A DNA stretch of 64,000 bases from Stieleria neptunia (GTDB taxonomy: Bacteria > Planctomycetota > Planctomycetia > Pirellulales > Pirellulaceae). Below, piece after piece: positions 10,201 through 24,611 of the stretch. A program made the translations under genes and the position numbers. The notes below the pieces were generated by a model. The model was given only the letters and a program-made list of their open reading frames with translations. It was not told the DNA's origin and ran no database searches. The number at the start of each line of letters is the position of its first letter. Positions within the stretch are counted from its first letter, which is position 1. The DNA is taken from positions 7,870,938 through 7,934,937 of the forward strand of contig NZ_CP037423.1 of the NCBI RefSeq assembly GCF_007754155.1, read 5' to 3'.

Positions 10201-13200
10201 TTGACTTCGATGGCAAATTCATCGGCTTCGATCCATTGGTACGCTTGGTTGTCGGCGACCAGCGCGCCGTCGACATCGACGGTCAGGTGATTTTCGCCTG
10301 CGCCTCCGTCGACGAAAACTTGCTGCGAGGAAAGGTCGATGGCGTTTGCCGCGGCTCCGACCGACATGTGAACTTGGTCATCGGCCGATCCGGTGTGAAC
10401 ACGAACACGCTCGATGGAGCCGTCGTATCGAACCCCGTCGGCATCGAGACCGCTGACACGATCGGATTCGACACTGACGTTCGACGGCAATGCGGACAGT
10501 GCGGCGTCGAAGAAGACCTCGTCGCTGCCGCCCGTGGCATGGATAATGAAGGCATCGGTGATGTCCGCCCGTTGCCCATCCTTTCCGATCGTCCACACGT
10601 TCGCACCGCCGCTGGTCGAAAAATCCACCGGACCGCTGGTTGCGTGAACGGCGAACTGATTGACGCCACCGGAGTCAACCATCGTGTTGCTGACGCCGAC
10701 TGCCGTGTCACGAATCAACAGGTTGTCCTGCGAGACGCCCAGCCGCACTTGCAAACTGGCGATCCCGGTGTAGTAGACTCCGAACGCCGAGGCGAATCCG
10801 TCGATCGCATCGAATTCCGTCTCATCATCGAGCGAGAATCCGGTGACAAACGCGTTGGGTAGATCGAGATCGAAACCGCTGGTGGTGAACAACCGGATTT
10901 CCTCGACTTCGTCATCGACCGCGTAGTCGGCTTCCATCCTGACACCGATGCCCGAGGACAACATCGCGTCTTCGGCGATCGAAACCACACCATCGGTGAC
11001 CACCACATCGAACGGATGGTTCGTCGCAAACGACTGGAACTCCGTCAAGGATGCGAATTCCTGGACGGCCACGCCGGGCAGGAAACGGAGCGATGTTTGC
11101 AAACCGGGGCTGGCCAACATTTCGTCGACCAGACCTTTTTGACGAATCCGATGCAGATCACGGATCTTGTTGCTGACCGCATTTTCCAGCAGTGCGGCGG
11201 AGATCCCGGCGGGCACCATCGGTTCCAGGATGTCCAGATCTGTCGTCAGCGACCGGGTCTCGATCACCGTCCGCTGCAGCACGCCGACTCCACTGCCATC
11301 GACCTGGCCGTTGTTGTCACCGTCCAGGTGGGACAGGGTGTTGTCGATGAACAATTGGTCGCTACCGGCAAATCGATTCCCGTCGACAATCACCGGTCCG
11401 TCCAGGCGTCCCAAATGACGCGTCTCGGGCATGTTGACCGTTTCCGAATACGCGGGCACGGTGATCTGTTCGGGAACCAGCAGATCATCTTGCGGCGTCC
11501 GAATGGTCCGGGTGCCATAGCGGGCCGGCACGTAGACTCGCTTGTAAATTGGAAACAGTTTGAAAATGGGAATGCCGTAGCCGATGATCTTACTGTAGGA
11601 ATAGGCCGCTCGAATCAGGTAGCTCTGGGTGGTGATGATGTCCGGCTGGGGGATGCGATTGATCCGGGTGTAGGTGGATTCGGGAATCAGGATCTGCAAC
11701 CCTCGTTGGCCGCCGCCCACGAAGACCTGATCGTCGCCGCTGCCGGTGTTGATTTGGATTTCCAACTCCGCCAGCGTGCCATACACATAGACCTTGTCGT
11801 CGCCGGCGCCGGTCAGGATGATCAATCGTTCGACGTTTTTAATTTCGGGAACGACCAACCCGGCGCCGAAGATCCGTTGAACCGGTTCGCCATCGACTTC
11901 TTCGGTAAAGACGATGAACTCGTCATCGACCTGTGTGCCCAAGATGACGAGCGTGTCGATCCCGTCGCCGCCGTCGACATTGACTTGTGCGTTGCGAACG
12001 TAGGAAAGCGTGTCGTTTTCGCCGGCCGCGGAAATCACGTTCACGGTATTGAGCGACAGCGGTTGGCCCTCGTCACCGGCTTCGTTGGTCGTCAGGTGTG
12101 CTTGGATGAAGAAGATGTCATCGCCGGATTCTCCGAACAGTGAAATCTCCGCCAGGTTGTGGTTGACTTCGAAGTAGTCGTTGCCGCTGCCGCCATAAAA
12201 GCTGGTGGGGAACGACACGCCGTCGGTGATCTGGTCGACGACGTCGATCACGCCCAGCGTCGGATGGTTGAACGTTTTGGTCGACAGGATGTTGCCGATG
12301 AAGAAGCGGTCGCTGCCATCGTCACCGTAGATCGACATCTCCGTTGCCGTGTCGTCGGCAATGAAAAGGTCATCGCCGGCCAAGCCACGCAGCGTGACCA
12401 ACTCGGTCGTGAAGTACTGAACCTCTTGACGATAGAGGGCCGCCAATTGGGGGCTGCGGACGACCAGGTCCGTCGTGAACTGTGTCAACACCGCGAACAG
12501 CGAATCGAGCGAGTCGCCTTGTTGTGGCAGGTAACGCTGGATCGCTCCACCGCCCAAACGCAAAACGTCGTCGTCTTGCGTTCCCACGACCGTCAAAACA
12601 TCCAGCCCGCTCGCACCGGAGTCTTCGATCCGCAAGATTGAATCGCTGCTGCCGGCGACCGTCACGTTCAGGGAGACTTCATAGAGGTCGCTTCCGATTC
12701 CCCCGTCGAACGTCGCGTCGCCGCTGAATCCGTCCACGACGAACCGGTTGACGTCGGTGGGTTCATTGCCGCTGACGTCGTCGAACCCGAAAAGCGAGAT
12801 CGATGAAAAGATCGTCACCGGTTCGACTTCTTCGAGCACGACGATGCGTGGGGTTTGGCCTACGCTCGGTGCCAATTCGGCGATCGTCAACGAAGCATCG
12901 CTGAGCGTGAAGTTGGCGTCCCGTGATTCCGTCAACGCATTGGTTCCGCCGGCATCGATGAACAGGTCGACGCCGCGGCCGCCGGTGTACAAGTCGTCTC
13001 CCGATCCGCCGTCCAGCGTGTCGACAAACGGAGTTCCGATCAAGACGTCGTGTCCAGCGCCGGCGAAAACGGAGAGTTCGACCAGTGATGCCGAAACGTC
13101 GCCGGCATCGATTGTGTCGTCACCGGCATAGGTTTCGATGATCAACTGATCGCCGCGTTCGACGCCAGCATTGCTGATCGAAAACTGAATGCTGTTTTCG

Positions 13201-16200
13201 ATCGAACCAGAAATCGTTTCGTCGTCGCTGCGAACGGTGACCGAGTCGTCGCCCGTGGTGCCCAGCAGTCGCAGCGTATCGGCGTCGAAATCGATCCCAT
13301 ACTCCGGCGTGATAAAGACCTCTTCGATCGGATTGCCCTGGCTGTCCAGCAGCGGATTGCCGTCCGGGCCATAGACGGGAATCGATCGCTGGCGTGACCG
13401 TTCAACATTGCGGAGTTCAAACAGCACCGGAATCGATTCCGAGTCGACATGCCAAACCGGTTCGCCCGCCGCGTCGACGATTCCGCCGCCTTCGATTTCT
13501 TGGAAGTAAATCAGTGTGCCGTCCTCGGTCAAACTTCCCAGGATCGGGGCGCCGCCGGCGTCGTAGCGGTAACTGGATTCGGCGGATAGCTGCTGGCGCC
13601 GAAATCGCTCGCTGGTGTCGTCAGACGACATGCCTTGATCGAACGACTGCGACGCATCGAAGACGCGGCGAACCTCGCGATAGTCGATCTCGGCCCTGGT
13701 TTCAAAGGCCACGAAAATCGGCTCGCCGTCCGACAACACCGCGTTCCCACCGCTGTGCGACTGGACCAGGGCGACCTGGCCGCTCGGCAGCGTCTGTTCG
13801 GTCAACGTCGGCGTGCCGTCCGCTTCGAACGCGTACGATCCGCCGTCGAATGTCTGACGATAAAAGCTTGTCGCCGTGGTGGTGTCCGCGTCGAAGGGAT
13901 CGTCGGGTGAAAAGACATGCGCAAGATTCGATCCGTCCAGGATCAGCATTTCTCCCGTCTTGAGTTGTTCGGTCACGGGAACGAATTCCAGGATTTCGCC
14001 CGTCCCGAAGTCGACGTCGACGTTCTGCAGGGTCGTCGATGTCACATCCTCAATCGTGACCGAATCGGCGCCGGCTTCCAGGCGGATGATCACGCGTTGG
14101 AATTCCTGCAACAGCAACGTGTCAGTCTGGAATTGATCCGGCAACGACTCCGACTGGAATGCCAGCACGACGTCGGCGAGATCGGACGGCGACGGAGCGA
14201 GCGTCACGGTATCATCGATCCGATCTTCGATGGAAATCACCCGGATCGTATCGAGGTCATCGACGGTTTCGCCGTCCACCGTTTTGGTCGACTGGCCGCC
14301 CAGGATCAATGCATCGGTGCCGTCGCCGACCATCCACTCGAACGTGTCTTCGCCGTGGTTGCCGCGGAGGGTATCGATGTCGGGTCCACCGGTGATGGTA
14401 TCCGGGCCGCCTTGCCCCCAAATCACATCATCGCCATGACCGCCGCGAAGAAAATCTTGTTCGCCGGCGGGGTCAACGGTGACGGTCCCATCGCCGGCGA
14501 TCGTGATCACGTCACCGTAGATCTCGTCGTGTCCGTCACCACCATCGATGCGGTCTTCGCCTTCGCCACCGACGATGAAATCGTCGCCGTTGTCACCGGT
14601 GATCGCATCGTCACCGCCACCGCCGTCGATGGTGTCATTGCCGTCGCCGCCACCGATCAAATCGTTGCCACTGCCGCCACTGATCGAATCGTCGCCGCCC
14701 ATCCCGCCAACCACGTCGTCGCCTGCGCCGCCGTCAATCACATCGGCTTCATCCGAACCGATGATCGTGTCGTGTCCGTCGCCGCCGAACAGTTTTCGAC
14801 TGGCGCCCAACGGTGAATGGACCTCGATCGTATCGTTGCCGGCACCGCCATGAATTTCGATCGCGGCGGTGACGTCGGCCGCGATGATGTATTCGTCATC
14901 GTTGGGTGTCCCGGCGATGAAGATTTTCGACACGGTGGCCGGATCAAATTCCTCTCGATTGCCACGTGAGCTGACGACGATGCGCAGATGCTGCGTGTTG
15001 TCGGTGGGATCCGCGGGCGTGGCGTCGACCATCTTTTGTTCGACCACGTACTTTTCGCCGCGATTGGGATCGACCGGTTCGCCGGGGCCGGGTTCGTACT
15101 TGATCGTGACCACATCGTCGCTCTGTGAAGCGATCGTTGCGTTGGGATTGGGGCAGCTGAAATCAAAATCGGCAAGCACGGCGCTGAAGAACGTCTCGCG
15201 GGCCTCGAACACGGTGATTTCGCCGAAGATGCCCAAGTCCAGTCCGACCCAAAAGAAGGCATCCAAGAACGTCGACAGTTTTCCGGAGGTGTCGAACAGA
15301 CATTGAGCCCCTTGATCGAGTCGTTGATCCAACTCGCTGAATCGCAGTTTCCCGTCGTAAACGTCGACTCCAGCGATCGCGGGATCGGGCACATCATTCA
15401 AGTTAAACCCGACGTCCGCTCGAATGCCGCCTTCGACACCCGCCTCGATCAAGCCCGCGATGCCGACCGACGCCCCGGCCGTGATCGTTGAACTGAGCGT
15501 GACTTCCGGCAGATCCGCGCGGATGGATCCGTCACCGTTGAACGTGACTTGGTCGTCGACATAGAACCCTTGAAAGATTTTATCGGCTTCGGAGATTGCA
15601 TAGTCGCCTTCTTCTTTCCACTGGCGAATCCCCGAGGTGTCAAAACCGAAGATAAAATCGGTATCGGCTTGCACGCGGCCGCCCAAACGCGCGTTCAAAC
15701 CGGGAAACACGGGAAACGACTTGCCGTACCGAAAATTCAAATTCAATCCGGGCATTTCGTACTTGAACAAGTCGACGTCCTTTCCCAGCAGCAACCCGAA
15801 CGCGGCGAACGGATCGGTCAGCAGCGGAAACTCGATCGATCCCTTGGTGGTGCCGATCTTGTCGGTCACGCCCTTGGTTTTCGGGTTGGTCGATTGGTCC
15901 AACTGAGACGTCGTGTCTTTGGCTCCATCAGTCGACGGCGTCGCGCTGCCGCCGGGCGAGCGGACTTCATCACCGATTTTGAAACTGCCGAAATCAATGA
16001 TCAAGGACTCGCCCTGGGAGTCGTTGAGAAACGCTTCGACGCTGTCGACCAATTCGACGACCGCCGCAATCGCCGTGACCCCCTTGGCGACCGGGGCAAA
16101 TTTCGTCGGACCCAAAACGACTTTGGCGATGTCGAGCAACGAGGTTTGGGAGGCGCCCAAACTCTTTAGCAGGGGGATGTCATCGGTCAACACCGACACG

Positions 16201-19200
16201 ATCGGCTCCAGCGGTTCGGTCACGCGGGCCACTTCGGAAATGACCGGCCCGGCAAAACCGCTGATGAACTCGCCCAAGTCCAGTTTCACGTCGGCGAATT
16301 CAATGATCGGTGACCCGCCAAACGTCGCCGCGGAACCACCGCTGCCGAATTCGATTTCGGCGAACAATTGGTCGTAATGCAACGTCGTCGTCAGGTTCGG
16401 CAATTGCAACCCGTTGGATTCAGGCAATTGCACCGTCGCGTCCAGATCGACATTCGCCTCGGCGACCAAACGGCCTTGAATGCCAAGACTTTCCAGTTGA
16501 AGCGGTGCCCAACGTCCGTTGCCATCACCGTCCTGCAAATCGATTTCGAATCTGCCCACCAAGCCGCTGGAACCATCGGCGTCATCGACTTCGTCGAGCT
16601 GAACTTGCAAGAATCCGAGTTCGCCCATCAGCGACGTTCCGGGAGCGAGCGTGGCGGACAGTTCGAGCGAAAATTCTGCGCCGCTATCGGTCACGCCATT
16701 GGTGTCGACGTAAAACCAATCGTCGCTGGACAGACCAAACCCAAACCCGAAGACGTAATCCATCTGAATGGTGATCGCGCTGTCGTCGTCCGAGCGGAGT
16801 CCCAGACCCGGTACGCTGGCATCGAATGTCAGCGGCACCGTGATGTCTTCAAACACCTCGCCCGAGAGCACGAGATTAAATTGAACCGCGTCGTCTCGGA
16901 TCGTCAGACCGATGTCTTCGGGCGTTTGGATGTCCTTCAGCAGCAACCGTCCTTCGCCGTCAAACTGGAAACGACCTTCCGAATCCAAGTCCGGCACCCT
17001 CAACGCGCCATCGCCCAGCTTGCCGACCAATTTGAAAAGTTCCGCACGGATCAGATCGAGCACCGCTTCGTCGTTTGCGATCGCCGATTCCAGTGCCGCA
17101 CCCAATCGCGCGTCATAGCCGGCATCGCCGTAGTAGTAGAACCCGCCGGAATTGGGCACGTCTTGCTTGATGCCCAACAAGTCGTCTTCCAGGTCGCCGA
17201 CAAATGAAGCGGCGTCCTGGAGCGCGTCGCCGGCAAGCGGCAATCCGAGTTCGGCAAATTTCGCGTCCAGATCCGAATTCAGCCCCGCAAACAGTTGCTC
17301 CAATCCGTCCAGCAGGTTTTGCGGATCGTTGATCATCGCCCCCAGCCCGAACAGCTCCTTGCCCCCCGGGCCGGACAGGTCGTAATCGAAGTCGCCACCG
17401 CTGAAGTTTTGGCTTTCCATGGAAACGCCGACGTGCAGCACATGGTCGCCGAATCCGTTATTGTCGTCGTCTGCCGTGGTTCCGCCGACGGGAAGGTTGT
17501 CACCCAGGTACAGCGGCAGCGACAGATCCGCCCGTCCGGCCACCGAGATCTCTAAATCGTCCGCGCCGATCTGGCCGACTTCGTGACGTCCGTCGTCGTT
17601 GTCTTGCAGTCCATACGCCGCCCGCACATCGATTTCCGCGGTCGCCTGTTTGATCGAGAACCCGATCGTGCCCAACGATGTGTTGTCACTCTGTCCGATC
17701 AGATCCGCCAAATCCAAACGGACGTCCAGATCCACCGGTTGGGAAAGACCGGCGGTCGCAGAAACAAAAACTTCCGACGCGTCGGTAAAATACGACACCG
17801 GATTCAAGACGTCGCTCAAGTCGTATCCGAACCCGAATCGGATTCCGCCCGAACCGGTCACGTCCAGTTTGATTTGCCCGTCCGAATCGCCCAGACGCAC
17901 ATCCAGTGCCGCCAGGTCCACGGTGACGTCGGCCAACAGCGGACTGTTGTCCACAAAGTCTTGGATCTCGTCCTGAAACAACGCGTTCAGGTCCACCGAA
18001 AAATCGAACTGCTTGTCGACCAACAGACGTTCCAGGGCAAAGTCGATCAAGAAGTTTGAATCTTGATAGGTGATCGTGAAGGGATCGACGGCTTCGTCAA
18101 AGAACTGGTTCACCGCAGCGTTCAATTGATCGGCGAGGTTGCCCAGATGGCTGTTCGCGTTGTCGCGCACGTCCACGATCGCGTTCTTGAGTCCGACAAT
18201 AAAATCGTCGGTGCCGTCACCAAACAATTCCATCGCACTCTGGTTCAGCCCGGGAATCTTGCGGGCGATCAAGCTACCGTTGACGGGATCCTCGTCGACC
18301 AGTTTGTCCAGCCCCGCGATGATTCCGTCCAGGATCGCGTCCAAACTGACGCCGCGGAGCCCAAGGATATCGCCGAACTCGGGCACATCGAAGCGAATTC
18401 CCGAGACCAGACTCTCCAACGTTCCGATCGTGTCGCCGAAGGTACCGCTTGCCTGTATCGCAAGCCCGTCGTCGTTGAGTCCGGAGAGAAACCCGTTCAA
18501 CTGGATCGGCAAATTGATGTCGACGATCGAATCGGTTCCCAGTCGCGGCAGCAATTGACTGGCCAGCGAGGTGCCGTTGACCAAGTCGCGGTAGGAGAGC
18601 CGCTCGTTGGTTTCCAAGATCATCGTGCCGCCGATTTCCGCCGTCCCTGCGACGACGCTCAACCCAACCGGTCCCAGGTTGACGTCCAAGTCGAACGGCA
18701 CCAAATTCCCGTCGACGTCGCGTCCGGTGTCGACTTGTAGATCGGCGACCAACGCAGGCGAATCGACGTAAAACTGCCCGCCGGAATCGATCCCGAACTG
18801 AAACGTCAGCTCAATGCCGGCGTTGACGTTCACGACCGGCGGCGTGTCACTGTTGACGTTGAAACCGAATGCGCTGGGATCAAATCCGCCCAACCGCAGC
18901 TCGTCAAAATTAATCGGGATCGTTTGGTTGTAATCAAACGCGGACAGGTCGACGCTGGCGACGAACGACATCGGATTGTTGCTGGCGGCAAAATCAATGT
19001 GGTCCAATCCGGCCAGTGTCACGTTGGTGACTTCGTTTCCAACGGTCGCGGCGGCAAACGCGTTTTGGATCGGCGTCAGGATGTCGTTCCGCAATCCCGT
19101 TTGCAGATCGCCGGCAAACACCTTCCCATCCAAGTCGATGCCGAACAGATCCGCCACCGACAGCGATCCCAACAACGGAATCGAGACGCGTGGGCTGAGC

Positions 19201-22200
19201 GTTTCGACGAACCGATTGGCTAGACTTTCGCCGTTGTTGGCACCGGCGACCCAGCCCGCGAAGGCCTCCAAGCCGATTTCCAGTTTCGCTTGATCGGCCG
19301 TGGCGGACGAGACGACGTGCTGGTCGGTCGGCGGATCGATTCGCGTTCCCGGTGAAACCGTTTCGTGCATCAGCGCGGCTGCGTTGGCATCGCTGCCCAG
19401 CCCGATCGCACGCCCCATCTCGTGCATGATCACATGCAACAGATCGATTCGTTCGTTGTCGAGGTCGGCGTCGGGGCTGGGATCGATAAACCATCCGTGC
19501 CCTGCCGCCGTGGGATCAATTTGAATCGTGCCATCGGGAAGCGATCGTGAGACCTCGCCCAAGGGAAGATGTTTGACAACCACCGTCGGCGTTTCGACGG
19601 AAATCGTCGCACCGCCGCCGGCGATGACCGTGTAACCGCCGACCACGCCCTGCCATCGCGAGACGGCTTCGGCGATGATCGGTGTCAGGTCGGTGGAGGC
19701 GTCCAGCTGAACTGCCGGGGCTTCGCCGGCAACCAGCGGCGGCGGATCGTTGGCCAGCGGATCGATCGTGATCGTGGCATCCACACCGCGACTGGCCACA
19801 CCGGGTGCAAGCTCGGTTTGCGTGGGAACCTGTTGCAACAGAATGCCGATTTCGTGAATCAAAACCGAAAGCAGATCCATGCGATCGGCTTGAACCGTTG
19901 CCGATCCGGTGTCATCCCATCCGAAATCACCGCCGGTATGATCGATCAGGACATCGCCTGAATTGTTGCGGTCGGACAGCTGGCCGTCGGGAAGGTCCCG
20001 GATCAGAAACGGCAGATTGTTGCTGACCAGCAGGACCTGTCCGGAGTCCGTTTTGATCTCGTAAGCTTCGCCCGAGTCCGCAGGGCCGGCGGTCAAGCCG
20101 ACCAGGACTTCGTTGCCGTCGTTGTCGACCAGCCGCAGCGTCGTGCCGTTGAATACCGTGAGGGCTTGATCGACCAGACCGGTCGGCAAGGCAGTGATCG
20201 AATCGGGAATCGCGGCCGAGAGTCGCCCGTTGGAACCGACGGCCGGAAGCGGTCCGTCGACCGTTCCCGGCGTAGGGACGATGACTTGAATCGGCCATTT
20301 GTCCCTCGCGATCGTTCCGTCCTGGTCACGGATTCGCAGGTCAAATTTCTGATTCGGCACGATCGTGATCGTGTGTGGAAGACTGACGCCTTCGCCGTCG
20401 GCAAACTGGAAAACAATGTCGGTGCCGGACGTCACGATTTCGTACGTCCAGTCGCGGGGAATGCGGGTCAGGTCGATCGTATCGCGTCCGACTGGGGTAT
20501 CGGTCTCTGACGCGGTCGCATTGGAACGCAGAACATCGTGTCCCCAGCCGTCTGAATCACCGGTGGCGGCAAAATAGAACACGTTGTCGCCGCTGGATCC
20601 GATGATCGTGTCGTTCCCGTGCCCGGAGACGACATCCGAACCGTCCTCCCACGTCAAAAACTCTTCGGGCGTCGATCCCGGTTGGTGGGTGACGCTGTGG
20701 GTGTCGATGTCGATCGTCAGGTCATCGTCAACGCCGCTCTCGAACAGATTCAAGACGCCTTTGATCGTGTCGCCCTGGTTCGCGACGAATTCGATGTCCA
20801 GGTTGTCGCTGATCAGGCGATCGGGCTTGGAACTTCCGATGACCTTGGTCAGCCCCGAAACGCCGAACTGTTCCAACACGCCGGAAACGGGATTATCGAA
20901 ACCGACGATTTTGGTGACATCCAACAGCGATGTCAGACCTTGCAACCGGTGACCGCTGACGCCCGAAGCCCGGCCGGATGTAGTCGCCGCCGTGGCAAGC
21001 GACGGTGGCAGAATGTCGCCGTCGAGCACGTAGGTTTGTGTCTTGTTCAACAGCTCTTGAAGGTATGGATGCCGCTCGCCGTCGACCGTCTTGCCCAACA
21101 CATGTCGGTCTGCCAGAACGTCGACCGTCGGAACGTCGCTGGACGCTGCCGACGCGTAATCCGAGTAGTCCAGGGTCACGGTTCCGTTGTTGCCCGAATT
21201 GATGGTGCCCCGAAGAGTCGCGTCACCGTGGAAGCGAACCGTCATGTTGCCCAGTTCCGGTCCCTGCAACGACTCGATGTCCATCGCGACCAGGAAGCTG
21301 GCTTTGTCGCGTAGGAAGTCGGTGATCGGCCCTGTTTCGGGGTCACCGAGCCATTGATTCAAGACAGCGTCGGGAGTCACATCGCGGACGATGATAAAAT
21401 TGGTGTTCAGATTGGGGCCGATAGGATCTTCGAAGAACGTCTGGCCGGGACCAGCGATCGCTTCGTGGGCTGCATCGAAGGCATCGTCCACACCATAGGA
21501 GTAGACGTCGACGACGAGGCTGCCGACCATCCGGGAGAAATCCAGGGTGTCGAGCGATTCGGGGATCGGCTCGCCGTTGAGTTCCAAATCGGGATAGTCA
21601 ACGATCGCAGCGGCGCCCCAGAAATTGGTAAAGCTGTAGGTGTCCGCACCGGCTCCGCCGGCGATCATGTGCAGCCCCGGCAATGGTCGCTCATGGATGA
21701 ATCGATTCGATAGACTGTTGCCGTAGAACTTGTTCCAACCGCCGGCGTATTCGACGCCGGTGATGCGTTGGTTCCCGGCCGAATCCAGTTGCAGTTTCAG
21801 ACCATTGACGGTCTCCGTTCGCAGGTCGGCGGTGTTGCTGGTGTTGTAGATTCCGTGGGTGATGTCGACGGTGTGACCGACGTTTTGACCGTTGGGCACC
21901 GACAACTCGGTGCGGGGGACGGAACGGTGTCGAAAACCGTCTGCCAGAATCAATTTGCCGGGGAAGTCGACATCGATTTCGTTTAGATAGGTGTTTTCGT
22001 TGATGCCGCTGATGATCGTGGTGTCGGAATCGACGTGGGAGATCCAGATCGAGTCGGCGTACTTGTCAAAGAAGTAATCGTCGATTTGCGAGGGGAGAAC
22101 ATTCTCTATCGCGTCGGTGAGCACTTGTCCCCGCTTGATCCGCATGCCAACCGAGCCGTCGTCGTTTTGAAAGGGCTCGAATTTGAGCGGGATGGCCGAG

Positions 22201-24611
22201 CCGGAAAAGTCGAAGGTCAGCTGGGTCTCGGGTTGTCGCTGCGTGGAGGTGTCAAAGTGCAGGTCTTTCCAGCGATTGCCGATCTGGATGGTTTGATTGC
22301 CCGTCCCCGTGATCACCGTTTTCACCGCCGTGCCCAGCCCGCCTTCGGTGCTGACCTGATTGCCCAGGCTATCGCTGGCGGCGATCTGTTGGGATTTCAC
22401 TTCGAACGTGAAATCAGTCGTCGTTTTGCTGAAATCCAGTTTGTCGGTACGAAATTCCAACAGCCCGGTGGTGATGGTGTCGTCACCAAAACCGTCTTCG
22501 AATTCGAACGTGTCTTCACCGCCGTTGCCGGCCAGCGTGTCATCGCCCGATCCGCCGACGATCGTGTCATCACCGCTTCCGCCGTCGATGCTGTCGTTGC
22601 CCTGGCCGCCGAGCAGGACGTCATCGCCGGAGTCGCCACTGATTTGATCAGCGCCGGCTTCGCCGGACACATAGTCGTCGTCATCGCCGCCGGAGAGCAC
22701 GTCATCGCCGGCTTCGCCGACCACGGCATCGTTTCCATCGCCGCCGCTCAAGTTGCTGCCGGTCGTTTCGGCGAACAAAAAGTCTTCGCCGCGTCCGCCG
22801 CTGACCGCCACGACGTTGCTGGCCGTTCCACCGATGGCCGGGAAGTCGCCGGTGTCGGTCCCGATCGAAAAACGCACGCCGGAGGGGTTGGGCGAAAACA
22901 GTTGGGGAAACGCGGCGGTGATCGTATCGATGGCCGTGGCGTCTTCGGGATCCAAGTTCCCATCGGCACCGCTGCTTGGCGGATCGTCCGGGACGTACAG
23001 GTATTCCGCGCCGCCGGTTCCGCCGTCCAGGTCACCGGCCAACCGGGCGCCTTGCTCCACCGTCACCTCGTCTCGAGCCTGGGTGCCGATGATGCTGCGA
23101 ACGTTCGTCACCCACAGTTTCTTTCCCGACTGAAACGTGACCGTGACGTTGTTGTGCACCGGGCGACCGGAATCGCGTTTGGCGAGCGTGATTTTTACGT
23201 TGCTGGTCAGCTGCGACAGATCCAACACCGCCGTCGGATCGTCGCTGGGCATCAGCGGATTGGCGATCGTGAACGTCTTGTTGAAGAAACCGTCCACGGC
23301 GAGTGAGTCACCGAACGCGTCACGCACGACGATGGTGTTGGCCCCCGAACCGGAAATGATTCGCTCGATGTGGTTGCTCGCTGCAACTTCATGAACCTGG
23401 CCACTCTCCGCCGGCGTTGTGACCTGAATGAATTTCGTCGGTTCCCCAAGCGTGATCGTCAGATCGGTGGTGACAGGCGTGAAGTCCAGCGTGTCTGTTC
23501 CTTCGCCGGCCGCCTCGCCGACCCGGTCTTTGCCCCAACCCTCTGCAGGTGAGTTGGCGGCGAAATAATAACGGTCATCGCCGGGGCCACCTTCCAAGGT
23601 ATCGTTTCCGACGGCGAAGTCGGCCGCCGCGTCGGACGAATCGTGGTCGCCGAACAGCTTGTCGGCACCCGGGCCGCCGTACAATTCGTCGTCGCCGGCG
23701 TCTCCGTACAGCGAGTCGTTGCCGTCATCCCCGGATGCGACGTCATTTCCGGGACCTCCAAACACCTGGTCATTCCCGCCGCCGCCCAACAGCGCCGCGG
23801 CGTCGAAACCGAACAGCCCTGGAATTCGGTCATGCCCACCGCCGCCCAGCAAGGTGTCATCGCCGGCGTCACCGAGCAGACCGTCGACGAGGTCACCGCC
23901 GACGATGCGGTCGTTGCCCTTGCCGCCGCGGACGACGTTCTGATCGGTGTCGGAACGCGCGGTGAGCGTATCGTTTCCGCGGCCGCCGACGATTTCGATG
24001 CTCCCCTCCAAGACGTCAAAGCGAACGCCCGCCGAAGTTGTGGTCGGGCCGGCATTCCGATCCAAGGTCAGCGGTTTCGTCACGCCGCTGGCAAACAACT
24101 TGTTCGGGTTTTCGTAGTCGCTGGTGTACGCCAACACGATCTGGCTGGGCGAGACCGGAAACCCTGCGCGGCCGTTGCCCAGGATGGCGCCCTGGTCCAG
24201 TGCCGCGCCTTGTTCGACGATGAAAACATTTTCCATCGGGCCGGGAACAAACTGCTCGACATGAGTCGCCGTCGCTTTCTTGCCGCTCGCGCTGGTCACT
24301 TCCACGCGGTTTTTGGCTTGGATACGAAACGTCAGGTTTTCCATGACGTTGCGAAAATCCAGCGTGTCCAGCGATCCGTCCGCGGCGGCGGATTCATTGA
24401 TGTTCGTTCCGTTCCAGTCGGCGGTGCCGAATTCATAGAGATCGTTGCCGGGGGTGGGGGCAAAGACATTGTTGCCCGGACCGACCGCGTTGACGGCCAG
24501 CAGCCGTCGCGGTTCGAGTGCTTCGATGCTGGTGCGAAACTGGCGTCTCCGTTGATCCGCTGTCCGACCGCGTTTTGCGCGTCGCCTGGTTGTTGCTGGT
24601 TGATCCATCAT
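4239..24611 (-). CDS. Giant LEPR-XLL / RTX-like calcium-binding / dockerin surface protein (6790 aa)
   Basis: A single uninterrupted frame of 6790 codons. I start at the ATG pair 24611/24608 because the planctomycete LEPR-XLL N-terminal signal ([14 protein letters not shown]) follows about 30 residues later; upstream in-frame codons give an arginine-rich run with no homology. Glycine-rich Ca-binding repeats of GGxGxDxL type form three blocks, coded at about 23960-23570, 22800-22500 and 14860-14350. Two metzincin-like segments with incomplete zinc sites are coded at about 20000-19380. A collagen-like/polyglycine region spans about 8190-7110. Blades of a lactonase-type beta-propeller ([15 protein letters not shown]) are at about 6400-4900, with a proprotein-convertase P-domain inserted at about 5862-5545. 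A dockerin ([17 protein letters not shown] and a second loop) closes the protein at 4445-4239. It is presumably exported and assembled at the cell surface. The adhesion or matrix role is inference. Confidence 0.92.
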   Translation of the reverse strand: MMDQPATTRRRAKRGRTADQRRRQFRTSIEALEPRRLLAVNAVGPGNNVFAPTPGNDLYEFGTADWNGTNINESAAADGSLDTLDFRNVMENLTFRIQAKNRVEVTSASGKKATATHVEQFVPGPMENVFIVEQGAALDQGAILGNGRAGFPVSPSQIVLAYTSDYENPNKLFASGVTKPLTLDRNAGPTTTSAGVRFDVLEGSIEIVGGRGNDTLTARSDTDQNVVRGGKGNDRIVGGDLVDGLLGDAGDDTLLGGGGHDRIPGLFGFDAAALLGGGGNDQVFGGPGNDVASGDDGNDSLYGDAGDDELYGGPGADKLFGDHDSSDAAADFAVGNDTLEGGPGDDRYYFAANSPAEGWGKDRVGEAAGEGTDTLDFTPVTTDLTITLGEPTKFIQVTTPAESGQVHEVAASNHIERIISGSGANTIVVRDAFGDSLAVDGFFNKTFTIANPLMPSDDPTAVLDLSQLTSNVKITLAKRDSGRPVHNNVTVTFQSGKKLWVTNVRSIIGTQARDEVTVEQGARLAGDLDGGTGGAEYLYVPDDPPSSGADGNLDPEDATAIDTITAAFPQLFSPNPSGVRFSIGTDTGDFPAIGGTASNVVAVSGGRGEDFLFAETTGSNLSGGDGNDAVVGEAGDDVLSGGDDDDYVSGEAGADQISGDSGDDVLLGGQGNDSIDGGSGDDTIVGGSGDDTLAGNGGEDTFEFEDGFGDDTITTGLLEFRTDKLDFSKTTTDFTFEVKSQQIAASDSLGNQVSTEGGLGTAVKTVITGTGNQTIQIGNRWKDLHFDTSTQRQPETQLTFDFSGSAIPLKFEPFQNDDGSVGMRIKRGQVLTDAIENVLPSQIDDYFFDKYADSIWISHVDSDTTIISGINENTYLNEIDVDFPGKLILADGFRHRSVPRTELSVPNGQNVGHTVDITHGIYNTSNTADLRTETVNGLKLQLDSAGNQRITGVEYAGGWNKFYGNSLSNRFIHERPLPGLHMIAGGAGADTYSFTNFWGAAAIVDYPDLELNGEPIPESLDTLDFSRMVGSLVVDVYSYGVDDAFDAAHEAIAGPGQTFFEDPIGPNLNTNFIIVRDVTPDAVLNQWLGDPETGPITDFLRDKASFLVAMDIESLQGPELGNMTVRFHGDATLRGTINSGNNGTVTLDYSDYASAASSDVPTVDVLADRHVLGKTVDGERHPYLQELLNKTQTYVLDGDILPPSLATAATTSGRASGVSGHRLQGLTSLLDVTKIVGFDNPVSGVLEQFGVSGLTKVIGSSKPDRLISDNLDIEFVANQGDTIKGVLNLFESGVDDDLTIDIDTHSVTHQPGSTPEEFLTWEDGSDVVSGHGNDTIIGSSGDNVFYFAATGDSDGWGHDVLRSNATASETDTPVGRDTIDLTRIPRDWTYEIVTSGTDIVFQFADGEGVSLPHTITIVPNQKFDLRIRDQDGTIARDKWPIQVIVPTPGTVDGPLPAVGSNGRLSAAIPDSITALPTGLVDQALTVFNGTTLRLVDNDGNEVLVGLTAGPADSGEAYEIKTDSGQVLLVSNNLPFLIRDLPDGQLSDRNNSGDVLIDHTGGDFGWDDTGSATVQADRMDLLSVLIHEIGILLQQVPTQTELAPGVASRGVDATITIDPLANDPPPLVAGEAPAVQLDASTDLTPIIAEAVSRWQGVVGGYTVIAGGGATISVETPTVVVKHLPLGEVSRSLPDGTIQIDPTAAGHGWFIDPSPDADLDNERIDLLHVIMHEMGRAIGLGSDANAAALMHETVSPGTRIDPPTDQHVVSSATADQAKLEIGLEAFAGWVAGANNGESLANRFVETLSPRVSIPLLGSLSVADLFGIDLDGKVFAGDLQTGLRNDILTPIQNAFAAATVGNEVTNVTLAGLDHIDFAASNNPMSFVASVDLSAFDYNQTIPINFDELRLGGFDPSAFGFNVNSDTPPVVNVNAGIELTFQFGIDSGGQFYVDSPALVADLQVDTGRDVDGNLVPFDLDVNLGPVGLSVVAGTAEIGGTMILETNERLSYRDLVNGTSLASQLLPRLGTDSIVDINLPIQLNGFLSGLNDDGLAIQASGTFGDTIGTLESLVSGIRFDVPEFGDILGLRGVSLDAILDGIIAGLDKLVDEDPVNGSLIARKIPGLNQSAMELFGDGTDDFIVGLKNAIVDVRDNANSHLGNLADQLNAAVNQFFDEAVDPFTITYQDSNFLIDFALERLLVDKQFDFSVDLNALFQDEIQDFVDNSPLLADVTVDLAALDVRLGDSDGQIKLDVTGSGGIRFGFGYDLSDVLNPVSYFTDASEVFVSATAGLSQPVDLDVRLDLADLIGQSDNTSLGTIGFSIKQATAEIDVRAAYGLQDNDDGRHEVGQIGADDLEISVAGRADLSLPLYLGDNLPVGGTTADDDNNGFGDHVLHVGVSMESQNFSGGDFDYDLSGPGGKELFGLGAMINDPQNLLDGLEQLFAGLNSDLDAKFAELGLPLAGDALQDAASFVGDLEDDLLGIKQDVPNSGGFYYYGDAGYDARLGAALESAIANDEAVLDLIRAELFKLVGKLGDGALRVPDLDSEGRFQFDGEGRLLLKDIQTPEDIGLTIRDDAVQFNLVLSGEVFEDITVPLTFDASVPGLGLRSDDDSAITIQMDYVFGFGFGLSSDDWFYVDTNGVTDSGAEFSLELSATLAPGTSLMGELGFLQVQLDEVDDADGSSGLVGRFEIDLQDGDGNGRWAPLQLESLGIQGRLVAEANVDLDATVQLPESNGLQLPNLTTTLHYDQLFAEIEFGSGGSAATFGGSPIIEFADVKLDLGEFISGFAGPVISEVARVTEPLEPIVSVLTDDIPLLKSLGASQTSLLDIAKVVLGPTKFAPVAKGVTAIAAVVELVDSVEAFLNDSQGESLIIDFGSFKIGDEVRSPGGSATPSTDGAKDTTSQLDQSTNPKTKGVTDKIGTTKGSIEFPLLTDPFAAFGLLLGKDVDLFKYEMPGLNLNFRYGKSFPVFPGLNARLGGRVQADTDFIFGFDTSGIRQWKEEGDYAISEADKIFQGFYVDDQVTFNGDGSIRADLPEVTLSSTITAGASVGIAGLIEAGVEGGIRADVGFNLNDVPDPAIAGVDVYDGKLRFSELDQRLDQGAQCLFDTSGKLSTFLDAFFWVGLDLGIFGEITVFEARETFFSAVLADFDFSCPNPNATIASQSDDVVTIKYEPGPGEPVDPNRGEKYVVEQKMVDATPADPTDNTQHLRIVVSSRGNREEFDPATVSKIFIAGTPNDDEYIIAADVTAAIEIHGGAGNDTIEVHSPLGASRKLFGGDGHDTIIGSDEADVIDGGAGDDVVGGMGGDDSISGGSGNDLIGGGDGNDTIDGGGGDDAITGDNGDDFIVGGEGEDRIDGGDGHDEIYGDVITIAGDGTVTVDPAGEQDFLRGGHGDDVIWGQGGPDTITGGPDIDTLRGNHGEDTFEWMVGDGTDALILGGQSTKTVDGETVDDLDTIRVISIEDRIDDTVTLAPSPSDLADVVLAFQSESLPDQFQTDTLLLQEFQRVIIRLEAGADSVTIEDVTSTTLQNVDVDFGTGEILEFVPVTEQLKTGEMLILDGSNLAHVFSPDDPFDADTTTATSFYRQTFDGGSYAFEADGTPTLTEQTLPSGQVALVQSHSGGNAVLSDGEPIFVAFETRAEIDYREVRRVFDASQSFDQGMSSDDTSERFRRQQLSAESSYRYDAGGAPILGSLTEDGTLIYFQEIEGGGIVDAAGEPVWHVDSESIPVLFELRNVERSRQRSIPVYGPDGNPLLDSQGNPIEEVFITPEYGIDFDADTLRLLGTTGDDSVTVRSDDETISGSIENSIQFSISNAGVERGDQLIIETYAGDDTIDAGDVSASLVELSVFAGAGHDVLIGTPFVDTLDGGSGDDLYTGGRGVDLFIDAGGTNALTESRDANFTLSDASLTIAELAPSVGQTPRIVVLEEVEPVTIFSSISLFGFDDVSGNEPTDVNRFVVDGFSGDATFDGGIGSDLYEVSLNVTVAGSSDSILRIEDSGASGLDVLTVVGTQDDDVLRLGGGAIQRYLPQQGDSLDSLFAVLTQFTTDLVVRSPQLAALYRQEVQYFTTELVTLRGLAGDDLFIADDTATEMSIYGDDGSDRFFIGNILSTKTFNHPTLGVIDVVDQITDGVSFPTSFYGGSGNDYFEVNHNLAEISLFGESGDDIFFIQAHLTTNEAGDEGQPLSLNTVNVISAAGENDTLSYVRNAQVNVDGGDGIDTLVILGTQVDDEFIVFTEEVDGEPVQRIFGAGLVVPEIKNVERLIILTGAGDDKVYVYGTLAELEIQINTGSGDDQVFVGGGQRGLQILIPESTYTRINRIPQPDIITTQSYLIRAAYSYSKIIGYGIPIFKLFPIYKRVYVPARYGTRTIRTPQDDLLVPEQITVPAYSETVNMPETRHLGRLDGPVIVDGNRFAGSDQLFIDNTLSHLDGDNNGQVDGSGVGVLQRTVIETRSLTTDLDILEPMVPAGISAALLENAVSNKIRDLHRIRQKGLVDEMLASPGLQTSLRFLPGVAVQEFASLTEFQSFATNHPFDVVVTDGVVSIAEDAMLSSGIGVRMEADYAVDDEVEEIRLFTTSGFDLDLPNAFVTGFSLDDETEFDAIDGFASAFGVYYTGIASLQVRLGVSQDNLLIRDTAVGVSNTMVDSGGVNQFAVHATSGPVDFSTSGGANVWTIGKDGQRADITDAFIIHATGGSDEVFFDAALSALPSNVSVESDRVSGLDADGVRYDGSIERVRVHTGSADDQVHMSVGAAANAIDLSSQQVFVDGGAGENHLTVDVDGALVADNQAYQWIEADEFAIEVNQTNVPVAERHPWLITGSGVSAVPTTQTIRPSRRLIASSSATSMTLVTPASQVYVPQTPAYWGETTVRYTGQTAETTVGTPGLTNIPWFPSSLSDIDSPLIIDSGDLPATVLLDDRHDTARSTKVGWFTGDVFSGFGGSSVTVRNDAGTSPAVTFLGADRIDYDLIIDSPALASSIQLGRGRDSVRLTDPHELLQLFLGDGDDLLVAGRVDASITVDGGAGRDQFVLDQSDLDVAITDGAFDVDAGQVIVGWGQIAGGLTSELRLADFEGYEGRLGTGDDVFRFASTLDAPVRFGGGEGDDEFQITASYPPGLQLVGDAGNDVVSVGMSPLPTAELFDDVWIDVETVALDDQSSSQPTAWVRHGDGSVSARRLDTTDPAITVFRADPDTRIRISGGTAADTLAVEAADSTAPVARLLGPTIDLNPVPLVIGDSAPMVYPSVGQQIAFESLVSEVTQYSEGGLQFSVTGTTATIGAAAGVGNAARVENITIVNPTDGMGFGAFGVDVWQTDQEQLIRWAGMTIDSSLVVSEMRIPAGQGFIRKTLPSSFAGLKSLELQSDGVTIDNLQYAIVPESYALPITPVLSPIANSRQVDIDTSALTLAGSSSFFNRTRFYAEHIADGTIAQFRFAGDLFLPDNSVVRVVGSRTRGVSFYVAGDIYIGDNVVFEFAATEDSPGPGGGERGYGGSSGLGGEGGLGGENGYGGYGGFGALFDDDTPGEEGEIGVIAFDGEFGYQGERGEPGESGQAGINGGSPGLFGDGGQEGLAGEGGFGGAEGYGGQGGDSVDVEGSQGLNASDGQNGEPGFAGEDGLHGENGLPGGDASLARTVPLDALIITGGGGGAGGGGGGGAGGGGGGGGGGGGGGGGGGGAVAGFLDDEGEIDYPYNEGGEGGLGGDGGYGGDGGEGTEGGDGGDGGNGGGALEIIAAGRVVFAPDLDHNQRGTSIAVAGSDGTPGLLAETIEVGYLGGTGYSGDEGFDGYYEGDVPFLPGNGGDGGNGGKGGNGGNGGKGGDGGAGSGGAAGSVKWFASSLNFSDDVAVDASGGVDGRGVPSDHGRILIGSNTAVVDPVLVGGNGTISRFDGTAQPGLISRSNPFVQGSPVTPRIPDVLGGAEAFGLLTEYTADDFEAFRDLADTDAIVGILRLDQLDTDRDATTNDDFVGYDVLVIANLTHHYLADPGLIVNGGAGATTVPLAVGGRQIDPAFGGAAGTGPGGAHVLNALPARSVWITLVPEGDVGLTASVAGASNVIDNQILAAGQMATLSGDVLGVNGVTDQFDAVALSPDGDTLYAVSAADDSLFVIDANDGTLRQSLRDGVNGIHLLGGASNVLISPDGQNVYVTAADQGRVAILDRDATTGQVTLLGSIAVSVSLDDPIFEISGDGETILVGNGTFVTLSRAADGSLTTLIETTPLGTETAAAFITDATDPNPMVLTADSAGTLRVSRLAVPVITDLDVTVQIENADMDELDVYLIAPNGRSVRLFDDVGGSRDSRTVTLSDQATRSIVSYTGGGTYRPEQSLAVLDGLTLDGDWRLQVTDDDNSVDFSRTVFRSWSLRATTNSGQVFVASANPNLTIGNGFSFAGTVKSVMSFGSGIGLQYLTELAVATSPGVTDLAVIGSASGQFIYTASPVADEVRVYRRDPASGQILPVQTLRDGDTGVRGLLDVDQVELSSDESIAVFTSREQNTIVTYAIDPATGGLSLIQSVTVEMVGDHVSIGTSGLAVGDSDLFLATGSGIRRTGFDPNATQTAGLQTEFQNIESVSIATPGDSFTVDTLPPAPAGLAWDVIRQTDQLRLELVDMVDVMSRSLGTGTQRSTVNELELIFDGAVDIDADAFRVERRDDQPVAVETSHTVETDADGNTVVTLSFSGDATRAGGALVDGNYQLTVDPSKVRRAGTSAEFDGDGDGVAGGALQFGATEADSFFALYGDTDGDRDVDGQDYGRFGLAFLTSEGQPGYDPSLDSDGDGDIDSQDYGRFGQRFLRTLPF
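7110..8190 (-). repeat. Collagen-like and polyglycine coding tract inside the giant gene
   Basis: The giant protein reads here as GxxG-type repeats such as [17 protein letters not shown] and GYGGDGGEG, then (7590-7695) an almost pure glycine run broken by single alanines, then more GGNGGKGG repeats. On the plus strand this is seen as consecutive ccg/gcc/acc triplets. Such low-complexity DNA is prone to length change, yet the frame stays open through it. Neighbouring segments with normal composition show it is an inserted linker, not degeneration of the gene. Confidence 0.85.
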
